DNA of 64,000 nt from Oscillibacter hominis. Its GTDB lineage: Bacteria; Bacillota; Clostridia; Oscillospirales; Oscillospiraceae. This document shows, piece after piece, positions 1-8,630 of this stretch. The DNA lies in the NCBI RefSeq assembly GCF_014334055.1, contig NZ_CP060490.1:2232001-2296000 (forward strand), written 5' to 3'. A program made the position numbers and the translations under genes. Numbering within the stretch: the first letter of the stretch is position 1; each line of letters begins with the position of its first letter. Below the pieces are notes generated by a model. The model worked only from the letters and a program-made list of their open reading frames with translations. It searched no databases and was not told the DNA's origin.

Positions 1-97
1 CATACAACTGGGAAACCGCCAGGCCGATGCCGGAGCCGGCACCGGTGATGATGGCCACCTTGCCTTCCAAAGACAGATACTTATCCTGAATTTCCAT
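1..97 (-). CDS. SDR family oxidoreductase, N-terminal fragment
   Basis: Only the first 32 codons are inside the window; the gene continues past the left edge. The fragment carries the dinucleotide-binding signature TGAGSGIG right after a VAIITG beta strand, which is diagnostic of short-chain dehydrogenases using NAD(P). The ATG at 97 follows a GGAGGCTC-like ribosome site. It lies 71 bases downstream of the TRAP permease gene dctM on the same strand, so it is probably the last or next gene of that catabolic operon. The catalytic Tyr/Lys and the substrate region are not visible, so substrate cannot be guessed. Confidence 0.85.
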   Translation of the reverse strand, partial: MEIQDKYLSLEGKVAIITGAGSGIGLAVSQLY

Positions 98-168
98 TGA
101 GAGCCTCCAAAATGTCCCTAAGATAGGGAAAATAAATGTGACGACCGGTTAAAAAGTTCGCTTTAAAC

Positions 169-1440
169 TTAGCCCAGGATGCCGATGCTGAGGACAGGAA
201 CAAAGGTCAGCAGCATCAGGACAATGAGCATCACGCCGATCATAGGCAAAATCTTCTTTGCGATATCTACCACGGAAACACCGGAAATCGCAGAGGCAAA
301 GAACAGGTTGCAGCCATAGGGCGGGGTGATGAAACCGATTGCCAAGTTGACGGTCATGATGATACCAAACTGGACAGGGCTCATGCCGATGCCGAGGATA
401 ATCGGCAGCAGGATGGGGGTCAGAATGACCGTAGAGGAGATGTTGTCGATGAAGCAGCCCACGATCAGCAGGAACAGGTTGATGACCAGCAGAATCGCAA
501 TGGGGTTGCTGATGTTCAGGATGCCCTTGGCGATGGTGGTGGGCACCTGGGACATGGTCAGGAACCGGGCAAAGGACATGGAGATACCAACCAGGAACGT
601 GGTCTGGCCATTGATCAGGACAGTATCACGGAAGGCCTCATAAAGGCTCTTCATATCCAGCTCACGGTAGACAAAGAGGCCGATGATGATGGAGTAAACA
701 ATGGCTGCAACGGCGGACTCGGTGGGGGTAAAAATACCGCCGTAGATGCCGCCCAAGATGATGACCGGCACCAGCAGCGCCCAAATGGAGCTCTTCAGAG
801 TGTTCCACAGCGTCTTCAGAGCAAACTTCTTCTTGCTGCCGTAGTGGTTCTTCCTGGCGGTGAAATAGTTCACGGCCATCAGCACAACACCGATCATAAT
901 GCCGGGGATAACGCCGGCCAGGAACAAATCGGAGATGGAGCACTGGGCTGCCACACCGTAGATGACAAAAGGAATGCTGGGGGGAATGATGACGCCGATG
1001 GTGCCGGCGGCCGCGGTGATGGCGGTCGCATAGGCGGGGTCATAGCCCTCTCTCTTCATCTCGGGAATGGTGATGCCGCCGATGGCGGTCACCGTCGCGG
1101 GAGAAGAGCCGGAGAGAGCGGCAAAGAACATAGATGCCACAACCGTAACCATACCGGTGCTGCCAGTGATCCAACCCACCAGGGCATCGGCAAAGTCCAG
1201 TATCCTTCGTGAGATACCGCCGGACTTCATCAGGTTGCCGGCCAGCATAAAGAACGGGATTGCCATCAGCGGGAAGGAATCCAGGCCGCTGAAGCAGGCG
1301 GTCGCAATAGAGGTCAGACCAATGTTTGTGGTAGTCACCATCGTGGTGATAGTGGCAACGCCAAGGGATACTGCAATGGGAGCGCCGATGACCATCAGGA
1401 AAAACATGACGCCGAACAAAACAATAATCTTTAATGCCAT
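169..1440 (-). CDS. dctM: TRAP transporter large permease DctM (system 1)
   Basis: Large integral membrane subunit of a TRAP transporter, which moves a carboxylate-type solute delivered by the DctP binding protein using an ion gradient. It has about a dozen hydrophobic segments and the family motifs PPSIPF near residue 153, GGIYGGIFTPTE near 231 and TPPYGCNLFF near 371. I place the start at the ATG at 1440, which overlaps the dctQ stop as TGATG, rather than at the in-frame GTG six bases upstream. About 423 aa, the normal family length. Its partners are dctQ (1440-1937) and dctP (2039-3130). Confidence 0.95.
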   Translation of the reverse strand: MALKIIVLFGVMFFLMVIGAPIAVSLGVATITTMVTTTNIGLTSIATACFSGLDSFPLMAIPFFMLAGNLMKSGGISRRILDFADALVGWITGSTGMVTVVASMFFAALSGSSPATVTAIGGITIPEMKREGYDPAYATAITAAAGTIGVIIPPSIPFVIYGVAAQCSISDLFLAGVIPGIMIGVVLMAVNYFTARKNHYGSKKKFALKTLWNTLKSSIWALLVPVIILGGIYGGIFTPTESAVAAIVYSIIIGLFVYRELDMKSLYEAFRDTVLINGQTTFLVGISMSFARFLTMSQVPTTIAKGILNISNPIAILLVINLFLLIVGCFIDNISSTVILTPILLPIILGIGMSPVQFGIIMTVNLAIGFITPPYGCNLFFASAISGVSVVDIAKKILPMIGVMLIVLMLLTFVPVLSIGILG

Positions 1441-1937
1441 CAGCACTCACCCTCTTCCTTTTTTGCTTTGGAGGCTTTGATGTCGTGATAGCAGTTTTGC
1501 AGCAGACGAATCAGCATCAGTGTCATACCGGTGGGAATGGAGGCGTAGGGAATCCACATGGGAATACCGCTGCCCACCGCGATCTGGCCGCCGCTGTACA
1601 CGCTGCTGGTCAACTTAACGGAGATGAACACCATAACACACAAAAATGCGATCCACACGATGGTGGAGATGATGTTGCAGACTTTCTTGCCCATCTGGGG
1701 CAGTCTCTCATAAACCACGTCGATGCAAACGTGCTTACGCTCTTTGGTTGCATAGGAAGCGCCCACCCAGGTCAGCCACAGGAAAATGTAGCGGGCCAGT
1801 TCTTCGCTCCAAGGCAGGGGAATCTTCAGCAGGTAACGGGTAATGACCTGCATCGTAACGATGATTACGGCAGCCACCATCAGGATTACCAGGAAAACTT
1901 CCTCCAACCTTTCATTCAAAAACTTCAGGACTTTCAT
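1440..1937 (-). CDS. dctQ: TRAP transporter small permease DctQ (system 1)
   Basis: Small membrane subunit of the TRAP transporter, 165 aa with four predicted transmembrane helices. It shows the DctQ family features: a conserved RYLL...PLPWSEELARYIFLW segment in helices 1-2, and GASYATKERKHVCIDV after it. It couples the large permease to the membrane complex. The stop codon shares one base with the dctM start, so translation is probably coupled. The gene lies about 100 bases after dctP, separated by a strong stem-loop that may let the binding protein be made in excess. Confidence 0.93.
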   Translation of the reverse strand: MKVLKFLNERLEEVFLVILMVAAVIIVTMQVITRYLLKIPLPWSEELARYIFLWLTWVGASYATKERKHVCIDVVYERLPQMGKKVCNIISTIVWIAFLCVMVFISVKLTSSVYSGGQIAVGSGIPMWIPYASIPTGMTLMLIRLLQNCYHDIKASKAKKEEGEC

Positions 1938-1966
1938 GAAAAGTGGAATCTCCTCTCTCTTATAGG

Positions 1967-2002
1967 GTGTCCTGCACAGGAAGCAGTCCCTGTGCAGGAC
2001 AC
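1967..2002 (-). terminator. Intercistronic stem-loop between dctP and dctQ
   Basis: A perfect 14-bp inverted repeat (1967-1980 with 1989-2002, 8-base loop) sits in the dctP-dctQ gap. There is no long T run, so it is more likely an mRNA 3'-end stabiliser or partial terminator than a full terminator. Such an element would give more binding protein than permease. Confidence 0.7.
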
Positions 2003-2038
2003 TCAGCCTTTACTGTTCAGGCGTTGGGAATCGCAGGA

Positions 2039-3130
2039 TTACTTGTTGTGCGCAGCAGCCATGTCGATCAGATCCTGGCCGTATTCGGCGGCGGCAGTCT
2101 TGTAGACGCTGTCCTCGGCGACCTTCTGGAAGGCAGCCTTCTGATCGGCATCCAGGGTGATTACTTCGGTGCCGGCGGCCTCGATGTCGGTGACCAGGCT
2201 GGCGTTCTGTTCGGTGATCATTTCGCGCTGATACTCAACGGTGTTGGCAGCAGCCTCGGCGATCACAGCCTGATAGTCGGCGGGCAGGCTGTTGTAGAAG
2301 TCACCGGCGATGCAGAGGGGAGTGGAGGTCCAGACATGCTCGCTGACAGTCATGTACTTCTGAACCTCATAGATGGCGTTGTTGTAGATCATAGCGGTGG
2401 GGTTCTCCTGACCGTCCACGGTCTTCTGCTGCAAAGCGGTGAACAGCTCGGTAAAGGACATGGGGGTGGGAATGGCACCCAGAGCGTCGAAATACTCAAC
2501 GTGCAGGGTGTTGGTCATGGTGCGGATCTTCAGACCTTTCAGATCATCAGGAGTGCTGACGGGCTTCTTGGAGTTGGTGATGTTGCGGAAACCCACGTCC
2601 AGATAACCCAGGTTGATGATGCCGGTCTGCTCTTTCAGCAGGTTGTTCAGATAGTCGCCGAAGTCGCCGTCCAGTGCCTCATGTACTGCGTCGATGGACG
2701 TCCACATAAAGGGCAGACCGATCAGGTTGAACTCGGGAACCGTGGCAGCCAGTGTGGCGTCGGTCAGGCCGGCCATCTCCAGGTCGCCGATACGCATGGA
2801 CTCCATGTTCTCAGCCAGGGAACCGAGCTGGGAGTTAGGGTACAGCTCCACGGTGATGTTGCCGTTGCTGATGCCCTGCAGGGGCTCCTGGAACTTCTCC
2901 ACAAAGGCCTTATGGGAGGGATGGGTGTCGGAGCAGTCATAAGCCAGGCGGATGGTGATCTTGTCGGTAGAGGTGACCTCGGTGGTCAGACCCCAGTCGG
3001 CGGGATTGGCAGAGTTGCCACCAGCGCTTCCGCTGGCGCTTCCGCCGGCGGAGCCGCTTCCGGAATCACCGCAGGCTACCAGGGAAAATGCCATAACGGC
3101 GCTCAGCAACAGACAAAACAGTTTCTTCAT
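2039..3130 (-). CDS. dctP: TRAP transporter solute-binding lipoprotein DctP (system 1)
   Basis: Extracytoplasmic solute-binding protein of 363 aa. The N terminus is a lipoprotein signal peptide with lipobox LVAC, cleaved before Cys20, followed by a Gly/Ser linker to about residue 45. The DctP fold is recognisable from the GLKIRTM segment, the family ligand-binding arginine region, and from VDGQENP about 70 residues later. The conserved Arg in GLKIR normally salt-bridges the ligand carboxylate, so the ligand is probably an organic acid. The gene lies directly downstream of two amidohydrolases, so the imported compound may be their substrate. That last link is inference. Confidence 0.93.
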   Translation of the reverse strand: MKKLFCLLLSAVMAFSLVACGDSGSGSAGGSASGSAGGNSANPADWGLTTEVTSTDKITIRLAYDCSDTHPSHKAFVEKFQEPLQGISNGNITVELYPNSQLGSLAENMESMRIGDLEMAGLTDATLAATVPEFNLIGLPFMWTSIDAVHEALDGDFGDYLNNLLKEQTGIINLGYLDVGFRNITNSKKPVSTPDDLKGLKIRTMTNTLHVEYFDALGAIPTPMSFTELFTALQQKTVDGQENPTAMIYNNAIYEVQKYMTVSEHVWTSTPLCIAGDFYNSLPADYQAVIAEAAANTVEYQREMITEQNASLVTDIEAAGTEVITLDADQKAAFQKVAEDSVYKTAAAEYGQDLIDMAAAHNK

Positions 3131-3200
3131 GAGTAGTGATCCTCCTTTAAATCGGTTTCCTTTTTATTTATCAAACGTGTCAACTCACGTTCAATACGCC

Positions 3201-4808
3201 TTACTTGCGGGAATAGATCTCTTTTCCGGAGAGATAGGTTTTCTCCACGCGGAGTTTGAGCAGCTCCGGCGCGGCCACGGAAAACACATCCTGGTCAAAC
3301 ACCGCAAAGTCTGCCAGTTTCCCTACTTCAATGGTACCCTTGCGCGTTTCTTCAAAGGATGCGTAGGCGGCATTTTTGGTGTAGAGGCAGACGGCCTCAT
3401 ACCGGCTCAGCCGCTCCTGGGGCTGCCAGCCCTCGGGCATATATCCGTCGTAGCCGCTGCGGGTCTCCACCGCGTAAACGCCCACCATAGGGTTCAGGTT
3501 TTCGCAGGGCAAGTCCGAAGAGCCGCAAAGGGTCTGGCCGGCGTTCATCAGTGTCTTCCAGGCAAAGAGGTACGGAGCCCTCTCCTTGCCCACCCGGTCG
3601 TCGCTCCAGTGGATGTTGGTGGAGACGTAGCCGGGCTGCATGTCGATGATCATGGGCATCTCCTTGAGCATCCCCAGAATCTTATCATTGATGAGGGAGC
3701 AGTGGGTCAGGCGGAAGCGGATCTGATCCCAGGGACGGGGATTGGCGTCATAGGCCCGCTTCAGGGCTGTCAGCGTCATCTCCACAGCCTTGTCTCCGAT
3801 GGCGTGGACCGCGGTTTGGAGGTGGCGGTCATAGGCCGCCTTCACCATCTCGTCCAGCTGCTCCTGGTTGTAGTGGCAGGCGCCGGTTTCCGAGGGGCTG
3901 TCGTGATAGGGCCGGGTCATCAGAGCGGTGCGGCCACCCAAAGAACCGTCGGTGTATATCTTATAGAATCCGAAGCGGACCATCTCGTCGCCCAAGCCGC
4001 TGCGGATGGAGCAGCCGGTCAGTTCGTCGTCGCCCAGGCAGATGCGACAGGTGAGGCGCCCCTCGTCCCGCAGGTCCTGATAGAGATAGGTTTGTTCAAA
4101 GAGGTTGCAAAGCTTGCCCTGAATGGGATGGACCCCGGTGATGCCAAAAGAATTGGCCTGGTGCAGCGCGCCGCACACCGCGTCCTTCAGCTCTTCGTAA
4201 GAAAGGTCTGCGCCGTCGGTGATGGCGTTGACCAGTTCGGCGGCCTCCCGCTCCAGCATGCAGCCGGTGAGTTCCCCGTCTTCGCTGCGCTCAATCCCCT
4301 CCGGCAGCTCCATCTCCCGGCGGATGCCGCCCCGCTCCAGTGCCATGGAGTTGGCCACGTTCACGTGGAGGCAGTAGCGGGTGACGACCACCGGATTCTG
4401 CGGTGCAGCCGCGTCCAGGTCCCAGCGGGTAGGCAGGCGCTTTTCAGAAAATTTGGTCTGATCAAACCCACTGCCTAAAATCAGTTTCCCCGGACCGACC
4501 TTAGCGGCTTGGACACGGACCCTTTCCTTTACATCCTCAATGGAGCAGGCATCCGTTAAATCCACCTTCAGAAGGTTTCTTGCATAGGCCTGAACATGCT
4601 GGTGATCGTCGATGAATCCAGGCAACACGGTCTTTCCCTTCAGATCCACCACATTGCCCTTTGCCAGTTCAGCAGCCTTTTCATTGCTGCCGCAGTAGAT
4701 GAATTTACCATCCCGGACGGCCACGGCCTGGCAGGTTTCGCCCTCTTCCCGCATGGTGTAGAACCGACCGTTGATGAAGGCAGTCACGCGGTTGTTGATT
4801 TGAACCAT
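3201..4808 (-). CDS. Amidohydrolase, Amidohydro_3 (YtcJ-like), copy 2
   Basis: Metal-dependent hydrolase of the amidohydrolase superfamily, about 535 aa, the usual length for YtcJ-type proteins. Metal-site motifs are visible: HQH after VLPGFIDD near residue 66, the YKIYTDGSLGGRTA segment with the likely bridging lysine, AVHAIGDKA, and GSSDLPCE near the C terminus. The start is the ATG at 4808, 10 bases after the upstream paralogue's stop and preceded by GAGAGGG; a longer reading frame runs back into that gene and is rejected. Known relatives cleave amide or formamide bonds, but the substrate here is unknown. It is a tandem duplicate of the 4819-6414 gene. Confidence 0.9.
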   Translation of the reverse strand: MVQINNRVTAFINGRFYTMREEGETCQAVAVRDGKFIYCGSNEKAAELAKGNVVDLKGKTVLPGFIDDHQHVQAYARNLLKVDLTDACSIEDVKERVRVQAAKVGPGKLILGSGFDQTKFSEKRLPTRWDLDAAAPQNPVVVTRYCLHVNVANSMALERGGIRREMELPEGIERSEDGELTGCMLEREAAELVNAITDGADLSYEELKDAVCGALHQANSFGITGVHPIQGKLCNLFEQTYLYQDLRDEGRLTCRICLGDDELTGCSIRSGLGDEMVRFGFYKIYTDGSLGGRTALMTRPYHDSPSETGACHYNQEQLDEMVKAAYDRHLQTAVHAIGDKAVEMTLTALKRAYDANPRPWDQIRFRLTHCSLINDKILGMLKEMPMIIDMQPGYVSTNIHWSDDRVGKERAPYLFAWKTLMNAGQTLCGSSDLPCENLNPMVGVYAVETRSGYDGYMPEGWQPQERLSRYEAVCLYTKNAAYASFEETRKGTIEVGKLADFAVFDQDVFSVAAPELLKLRVEKTYLSGKEIYSRK

Positions 4809-4818
4809 GGTTTCCCTC

Positions 4819-6414
4819 TCAGTTCTTGGCATACACAAGCTTTCCGCCCAAGTATGTCTTTTCCACAGTAATGTCCTTGATCTTCTCTGGCTCAATATGG
4901 AACACATCAGCGTCCAGAATCACAAAATCGGCCAGCTTGCCCGCCTCGATGGTGCCCTTGAGGTCCTCCTCATAGGAAACATAGGCGGCGTTGCGGGTAT
5001 ACATGGAGATAGCCTCGTAGACGCTGACCCGCTCCTCAGGGAACCAGCCGCCGTCGGGATAACCGTCCATGCCCTGGCGGGTGACAATGGCGTATGTGCC
5101 ATGCATGGGGTCATAGGATTCGCAGGGGTTATCAGAGCCGGCAGAGAGTATCATACCATTGTCCAAGAGCTTACGCCAACAGTAATGGTATTTGGAGCGC
5201 TCGTGTCCCACACGGGTCTCGGACCAGCGGACATTGGTGGATACGAACATGGGCTGGATATCCACCACTACAGGCAGTTTGGCAATTCTGTCCACCACGT
5301 CCTGATTGAGAAGGGACATATGGATCATCCGGAAGCAGCGGGGATCGGTGTTGGGCCGATCGGCCCGGGCATGCTCAATGGCGGTGGTGAGCATCTCGGC
5401 GGCCTTGTCGCCGATGACGTGGGCGCCAACCTGGAGATTCATGTCATAGGCCTTTTTCACCTGGGCGTCCAGTTCTTCCTGGGTGTAGTTGGGAATGCCG
5501 CAGGTGCTGGGATCGTCCTCATAGGGCTCGGTCAAAAGCGCGGTGCGGCCGCCCATATTGCCATCCACATAGAGTTTGTAGAATCCGTACTTGACCATGT
5601 CGTTGCCCAGGCCTGTGCGGATGTTGCAGCCGGGAAAGCGGTCAAAGCCCAGATAGACGCGGGCGGTCAGGCGCCCCTCGTCCGCCAGGTCCTGATAGAC
5701 GTCGGTGTACTCCGGCAGATTGCAGTGCAGTCCCTGGATGGCATGGACGCCGGTAAGGCCGTGGCGGTTGAGCTCGTGGCAGGCCGCCTCCACCGCGTCT
5801 TTCTTGCCCTCCTGGGTAGCCAAAGGGTCGGGAGCCAGGGCCACAATATCGGCGCCCGCGGCATCCCGCAGCGTTCCGGTGGGCTGGCCGTCGGGACCAA
5901 ACTCCACAGTGCCGGGTACCTTGGGCTGGAAGCCGGGGCCGATGCCGCCGGCCTTCAGAGCCAGGGAGTTGGCCACATTGATATGTAAGCAGTAGCGGGT
6001 GATGATCAGGGGGTTGTTGGGGCAGACCCGATCCAGTTCCTCCTTGGTGGGCAACTCTTTGCGGTCGATAAAGCGCTCATGGTCAAAGCCCGCGCCCACG
6101 ATCCACTGGCCGTCAGGCGTCTCCTCCGCCCGCTGGCGGATCATCTCCAGCAACTGCTCCAGGGATTCAGCCTTCTTCAGATTCAGCTTGAGGCGGTCCC
6201 GGGCATAGGCGAACAGGTGCTGATGGGTATCGATCATACCGGGCAGCACCGGAGCCTGGTGCAGGTCCACCACTTCTCCGCCTTCGGCGATCCGCTTGGC
6301 CTCCTCATCCGTGCCGCAGTAAAGGAATTTTCCATCCTCCACTACAATTGCGCTGCACAGATCGCCCTCGGCTTTCATGGTATAGATTTTTCCGTTGATA
6401 TACGCTGTTGCCAT
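4819..6414 (-). CDS. Amidohydrolase, Amidohydro_3 (YtcJ-like), copy 1
   Basis: First gene of the leftward operon, about 531 aa. Same architecture as its downstream paralogue: N-terminal beta-sandwich strand AYINGKIYTM, metal-binding HQH in PGMIDTHQHL, YKLYVDGNMGGRTA with the candidate carboxylated lysine, GAHVIGDKA, and GSDNPCES. The start is the ATG at 6414, behind a GAAAGGGG ribosome site. The operon reads amidohydrolase, amidohydrolase, TRAP transporter, SDR, which suggests uptake and hydrolysis of an amide-containing acid followed by oxidation. The promoter is the MocR-type element at 6651-6709. The two paralogues differ enough that they may act on different substrates or steps. Confidence 0.9.
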   Translation of the reverse strand: MATAYINGKIYTMKAEGDLCSAIVVEDGKFLYCGTDEEAKRIAEGGEVVDLHQAPVLPGMIDTHQHLFAYARDRLKLNLKKAESLEQLLEMIRQRAEETPDGQWIVGAGFDHERFIDRKELPTKEELDRVCPNNPLIITRYCLHINVANSLALKAGGIGPGFQPKVPGTVEFGPDGQPTGTLRDAAGADIVALAPDPLATQEGKKDAVEAACHELNRHGLTGVHAIQGLHCNLPEYTDVYQDLADEGRLTARVYLGFDRFPGCNIRTGLGNDMVKYGFYKLYVDGNMGGRTALLTEPYEDDPSTCGIPNYTQEELDAQVKKAYDMNLQVGAHVIGDKAAEMLTTAIEHARADRPNTDPRCFRMIHMSLLNQDVVDRIAKLPVVVDIQPMFVSTNVRWSETRVGHERSKYHYCWRKLLDNGMILSAGSDNPCESYDPMHGTYAIVTRQGMDGYPDGGWFPEERVSVYEAISMYTRNAAYVSYEEDLKGTIEAGKLADFVILDADVFHIEPEKIKDITVEKTYLGGKLVYAKN

Positions 6415-6650
6415 TGGTAAAACCCCTTTCCTTACCATCCGCGTTTCACCGGACGGCATCTGCCAGTCCAATGAAACCGGCTGGCTTCCATTTCCCTTCA
6501 GTTTTTATGGGTTATACACAAATATCAAAGATGCAATTTGTACTACTTTCACATGCAAATAGCTTGCATTGCACTTTTATGCTAAATAATTTGACTGTAT
6601 TTTGTAGAATCTAACAAAATCCTTGGAAAACAATCAATCGGCTTTCATCA

Positions 6651-6709
6651 AAAATACCACTGTTGTCGTTTTTTTGCCACAACCAATTTCTCGTCATCAA
6701 ACCAACCAA
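6651..6709 (-). promoter_or_regulatory. MocR-type operator/promoter, leftward (amidohydrolase-TRAP operon)
   Basis: Read leftward: TTGGTTG (6709-6703), 16 bases, TTGGTTG (6686-6680), 23 bases, then -10 TATTTT (6656-6651). There is no good -35 hexamer in the expected place; the second box sits there instead. The same 59-base layout occurs at 6769-6827 and 16979-17037. Direct repeats of this kind are typical binding sites of MocR regulators, and one is encoded at 17116-18600. The leader from here to the first start codon is about 235 bases and AT-rich. Confidence 0.72.
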
Positions 6710-6768
6710 GTTTCCTTAGTGAAACAGGCAGAAAATGTCTTTTATATAACTTTTCCAGTTTTTTAATT

Positions 6769-6827
6769 TTGGTTGGTTAGAATGTTTTTGTTTGGTTGTG
6801 TCAATATACACAAAATTGATCTATGAT
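6769..6827 (+). promoter_or_regulatory. MocR-type operator/promoter, rightward (ureohydrolase-TRAP operon)
   Basis: TTGGTTG at 6769-6775, 16 bases, TTGGTTG at 6792-6798, 23 bases, -10 TATGAT at 6822-6827. This is the mirror image of the leftward element 60 bases away, so one regulator could switch both divergent operons. The hexamer before the spacer (TGTCAA) is a poor -35, as expected for an activator-dependent promoter. Confidence 0.72.
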
Positions 6828-6844
6828 TAATTCAAATATTTGTG

Positions 6845-7105
6845 CCCCCCCCCCAAAGATTTTCTCATTTTTTGGAAATTTTGGTTTTTTTATCTGTTTT
6901 CCACATACTTAATAATTTCCAATTTTTCATCAGTTGATACGGGGAAATTATTTGGGGGGTGAGCATCGATGCAAGTTTTATGCATTGCTGAGTCATATGC
7001 AGGCAGGGGGGGGCCTGACAGGAGGGATGTACAGCTACCCCACGCAGAGTATTTCCGGCGCGAACATGGTTTTCACTTTTGTAAGAGAAGAGAAAGGGAA
7101 AGCAT
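6845..7105 (+). promoter_or_regulatory. Structured 5' leader of the ureohydrolase operon, unknown class
   Basis: The roughly 270-base leader holds nested inverted repeats. The outer arms are 6849-6864 and 6944-6959 (CCCCCCAAA pairing with TTTGGGGGG, then more pairs with two mismatches). The inner arms are 6872-6880 and 6914-6922 (TTGGAAATT with AATTTCCAA). The outer stem hides the G6 run ahead of an ATG at 6969. That small frame (6969-7109, 46 codons plus stop) ends over the ureohydrolase start as ATATGA. A C10 tract (6845-6854) and a G8 tract (7006-7013) lie in the leader. It matches no riboswitch class that I can recognise. Confidence 0.4.
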
Positions 7106-8056
7106 ATGAAGTATCAGCCAATTGATTCTACCAAAGTACCAAGATTCGCAGATATTAAGACCTTTTTTCGGCTGCCCTATGTGAAAACAACAGAGAATAT
7201 TGATTATGCGATAGTAGGAATTCCATTTGACACTGCTACTACCTATCGTCCCGGCGCACGATTTGGCCCGTCAGCCATTAGAGACATCTCTTCAACACTG
7301 AAGCCTTATCATTTTGTACATGATGTGCAGTTCATTGACCTCCTCTCCGGAGTAGACTACGGTGATGTTCCTGTCATTACCGGCTACATTGAAGACACGC
7401 TGAAAAACATAGAGGATACGTTTACTCCCTTGGCCCAAGCAGGTGTTGTCCCGATCGGCGTCGGTGGTGATCATAGCGTTACCTTAGGGGAACTCCGCGC
7501 CCTGGCCAAGGTACACGGCCCTCTTGCCCTCATTCACTTTGATGCCCACACGGATACCGGTGATTCGTATTACGGCAAAAAGTATATGCATGGGACGCCT
7601 TTTAAAAGAGCGCTGGACGAGGGCCTTATTGATCCTGCCTGCTCCATCCAGGCGGGTATGCGCTCAGCGTTCTATAATTCGGATGATATGAAAACCTCCC
7701 CGGATTTAGGGCTTGATATGGTCACGAACATGGATATTGAGGACATGGGTATTGACGCACTCATCGGACGCATCAAAAATCGTGTCGGAAACAGAAAAGT
7801 ATTTCTTACCTTTGATATTGACTTTTTGGAGCCAGCATATGCTCCCGCGACGGGTACCCCGGAAATTGGCGGCTTCACATCAAGGGAGACTTTAAAAATA
7901 CTGCGTGGGCTGCGGGATATCAATTTTGTAGGATACGACATTGTAGAGGTTGCACCACAGTATGACAACTCTCAAATTACAAGCCTTATGGCAGCAACTA
8001 TTCTGTTTGAATGGGTTTCGATCATTGCATACCAAAAGCTGCACAAAAAAGGTTAA
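7106..8056 (+). CDS. Ureohydrolase (agmatinase/guanidino-acid hydrolase family)
   Basis: Binuclear manganese hydrolase of the arginase/agmatinase family, 316 aa. Family members split a guanidino compound into urea and an amine. All metal ligands are present: His123 in GGDHS, Asp146, His148 and Asp150 in DAHTD, Asp237 and Asp239 in DIDFLEP. The usual DIDxxDP reads DIDFLEP here, a conservative change. The substrate is not clear from sequence; a TRAP transporter follows, so a guanidino carboxylate fits better than agmatine. The ATG at 7106 follows GAAAGGGAAAG. The gene looks less GC-rich than its neighbours, by eye, which could mean a separate origin. Confidence 0.88.
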   Translation: MKYQPIDSTKVPRFADIKTFFRLPYVKTTENIDYAIVGIPFDTATTYRPGARFGPSAIRDISSTLKPYHFVHDVQFIDLLSGVDYGDVPVITGYIEDTLKNIEDTFTPLAQAGVVPIGVGGDHSVTLGELRALAKVHGPLALIHFDAHTDTGDSYYGKKYMHGTPFKRALDEGLIDPACSIQAGMRSAFYNSDDMKTSPDLGLDMVTNMDIEDMGIDALIGRIKNRVGNRKVFLTFDIDFLEPAYAPATGTPEIGGFTSRETLKILRGLRDINFVGYDIVEVAPQYDNSQITSLMAATILFEWVSIIAYQKLHKKG

Positions 8057-8126
8057 GGAAAGAGAAAGAGATCGGTTATTCAGCGGACTTCCATTGTTTT
8101 GAGCCCGCTGAAGGTAGGAGGAAGTT

Positions 8127-8630
8127 ATGACAGCCTTAAAAAAGATTGTCAATGTATATAACAAAGTGGAAGAGACCCTGTTGGTCATTATGATCACAGC
8201 CAGTGTGCTGGTGCTGTTTATCAACGTAATCCTGCGCTATATTTTCAACAGCTCCCTTTACGGCGCTGACGAACTGGCCAGGGTGCTGTTCATCTGGATG
8301 TCCTGGCTGGGAATTTCTATCGGCGAACGGGAGAGCGAGCACATCAAGATCGACCTGCTGACAAGCCGGTTGAAAGGCATCTCCGAAAAGGTGATCAAAA
8401 TCATTTCCAATCTGATCACGCTTACTATTTTGGCGTTGCTGGTCTGGTTCGGAATGGTCGTGGTGGGTAAGTATTACTCCATGAGCAACCGGACTCCCAT
8501 GTACCACATCCCCCAGTGGTTCATCTATTCCTGCATTCCCATCAGCTGCACGGTAATGGGGCTTCGCGTTGTCGCAAAATTCTTTGAAATCTTCAAACCC
8601 GCTTCCGGAGAGGAGGTCAGTGCGGAATGA
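8127..8630 (+). CDS. dctQ: TRAP transporter small permease DctQ (system 2)
   Basis: 167-aa membrane protein with four hydrophobic helices and the DctQ signature INVILRYIFNSSLYGADEL, followed by WMSWLGISIGERESEHI. It has a good GGAGGAAG ribosome site and overlaps dctM by four bases (ATGA). It belongs to the ureohydrolase operon and would serve uptake of that enzyme's substrate or of its precursor. Confidence 0.93.
   Translation: MTALKKIVNVYNKVEETLLVIMITASVLVLFINVILRYIFNSSLYGADELARVLFIWMSWLGISIGERESEHIKIDLLTSRLKGISEKVIKIISNLITLTILALLVWFGMVVVGKYYSMSNRTPMYHIPQWFIYSCIPISCTVMGLRVVAKFFEIFKPASGEEVSAE

Noticed and set aside
6828..7105. Known guanidine riboswitch ahead of the ureohydrolase
   Set aside because: I could not match the ACGR hairpin pairs of class II or the other known class features; the structure present is reported as unassigned.
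6934..7125. A 63-codon frame before the ureohydrolase
   Set aside because: It overlaps the ureohydrolase start in another frame and has no recognisable sequence; the shorter frame at 6969-7109 is noted only as a possible coupling element.
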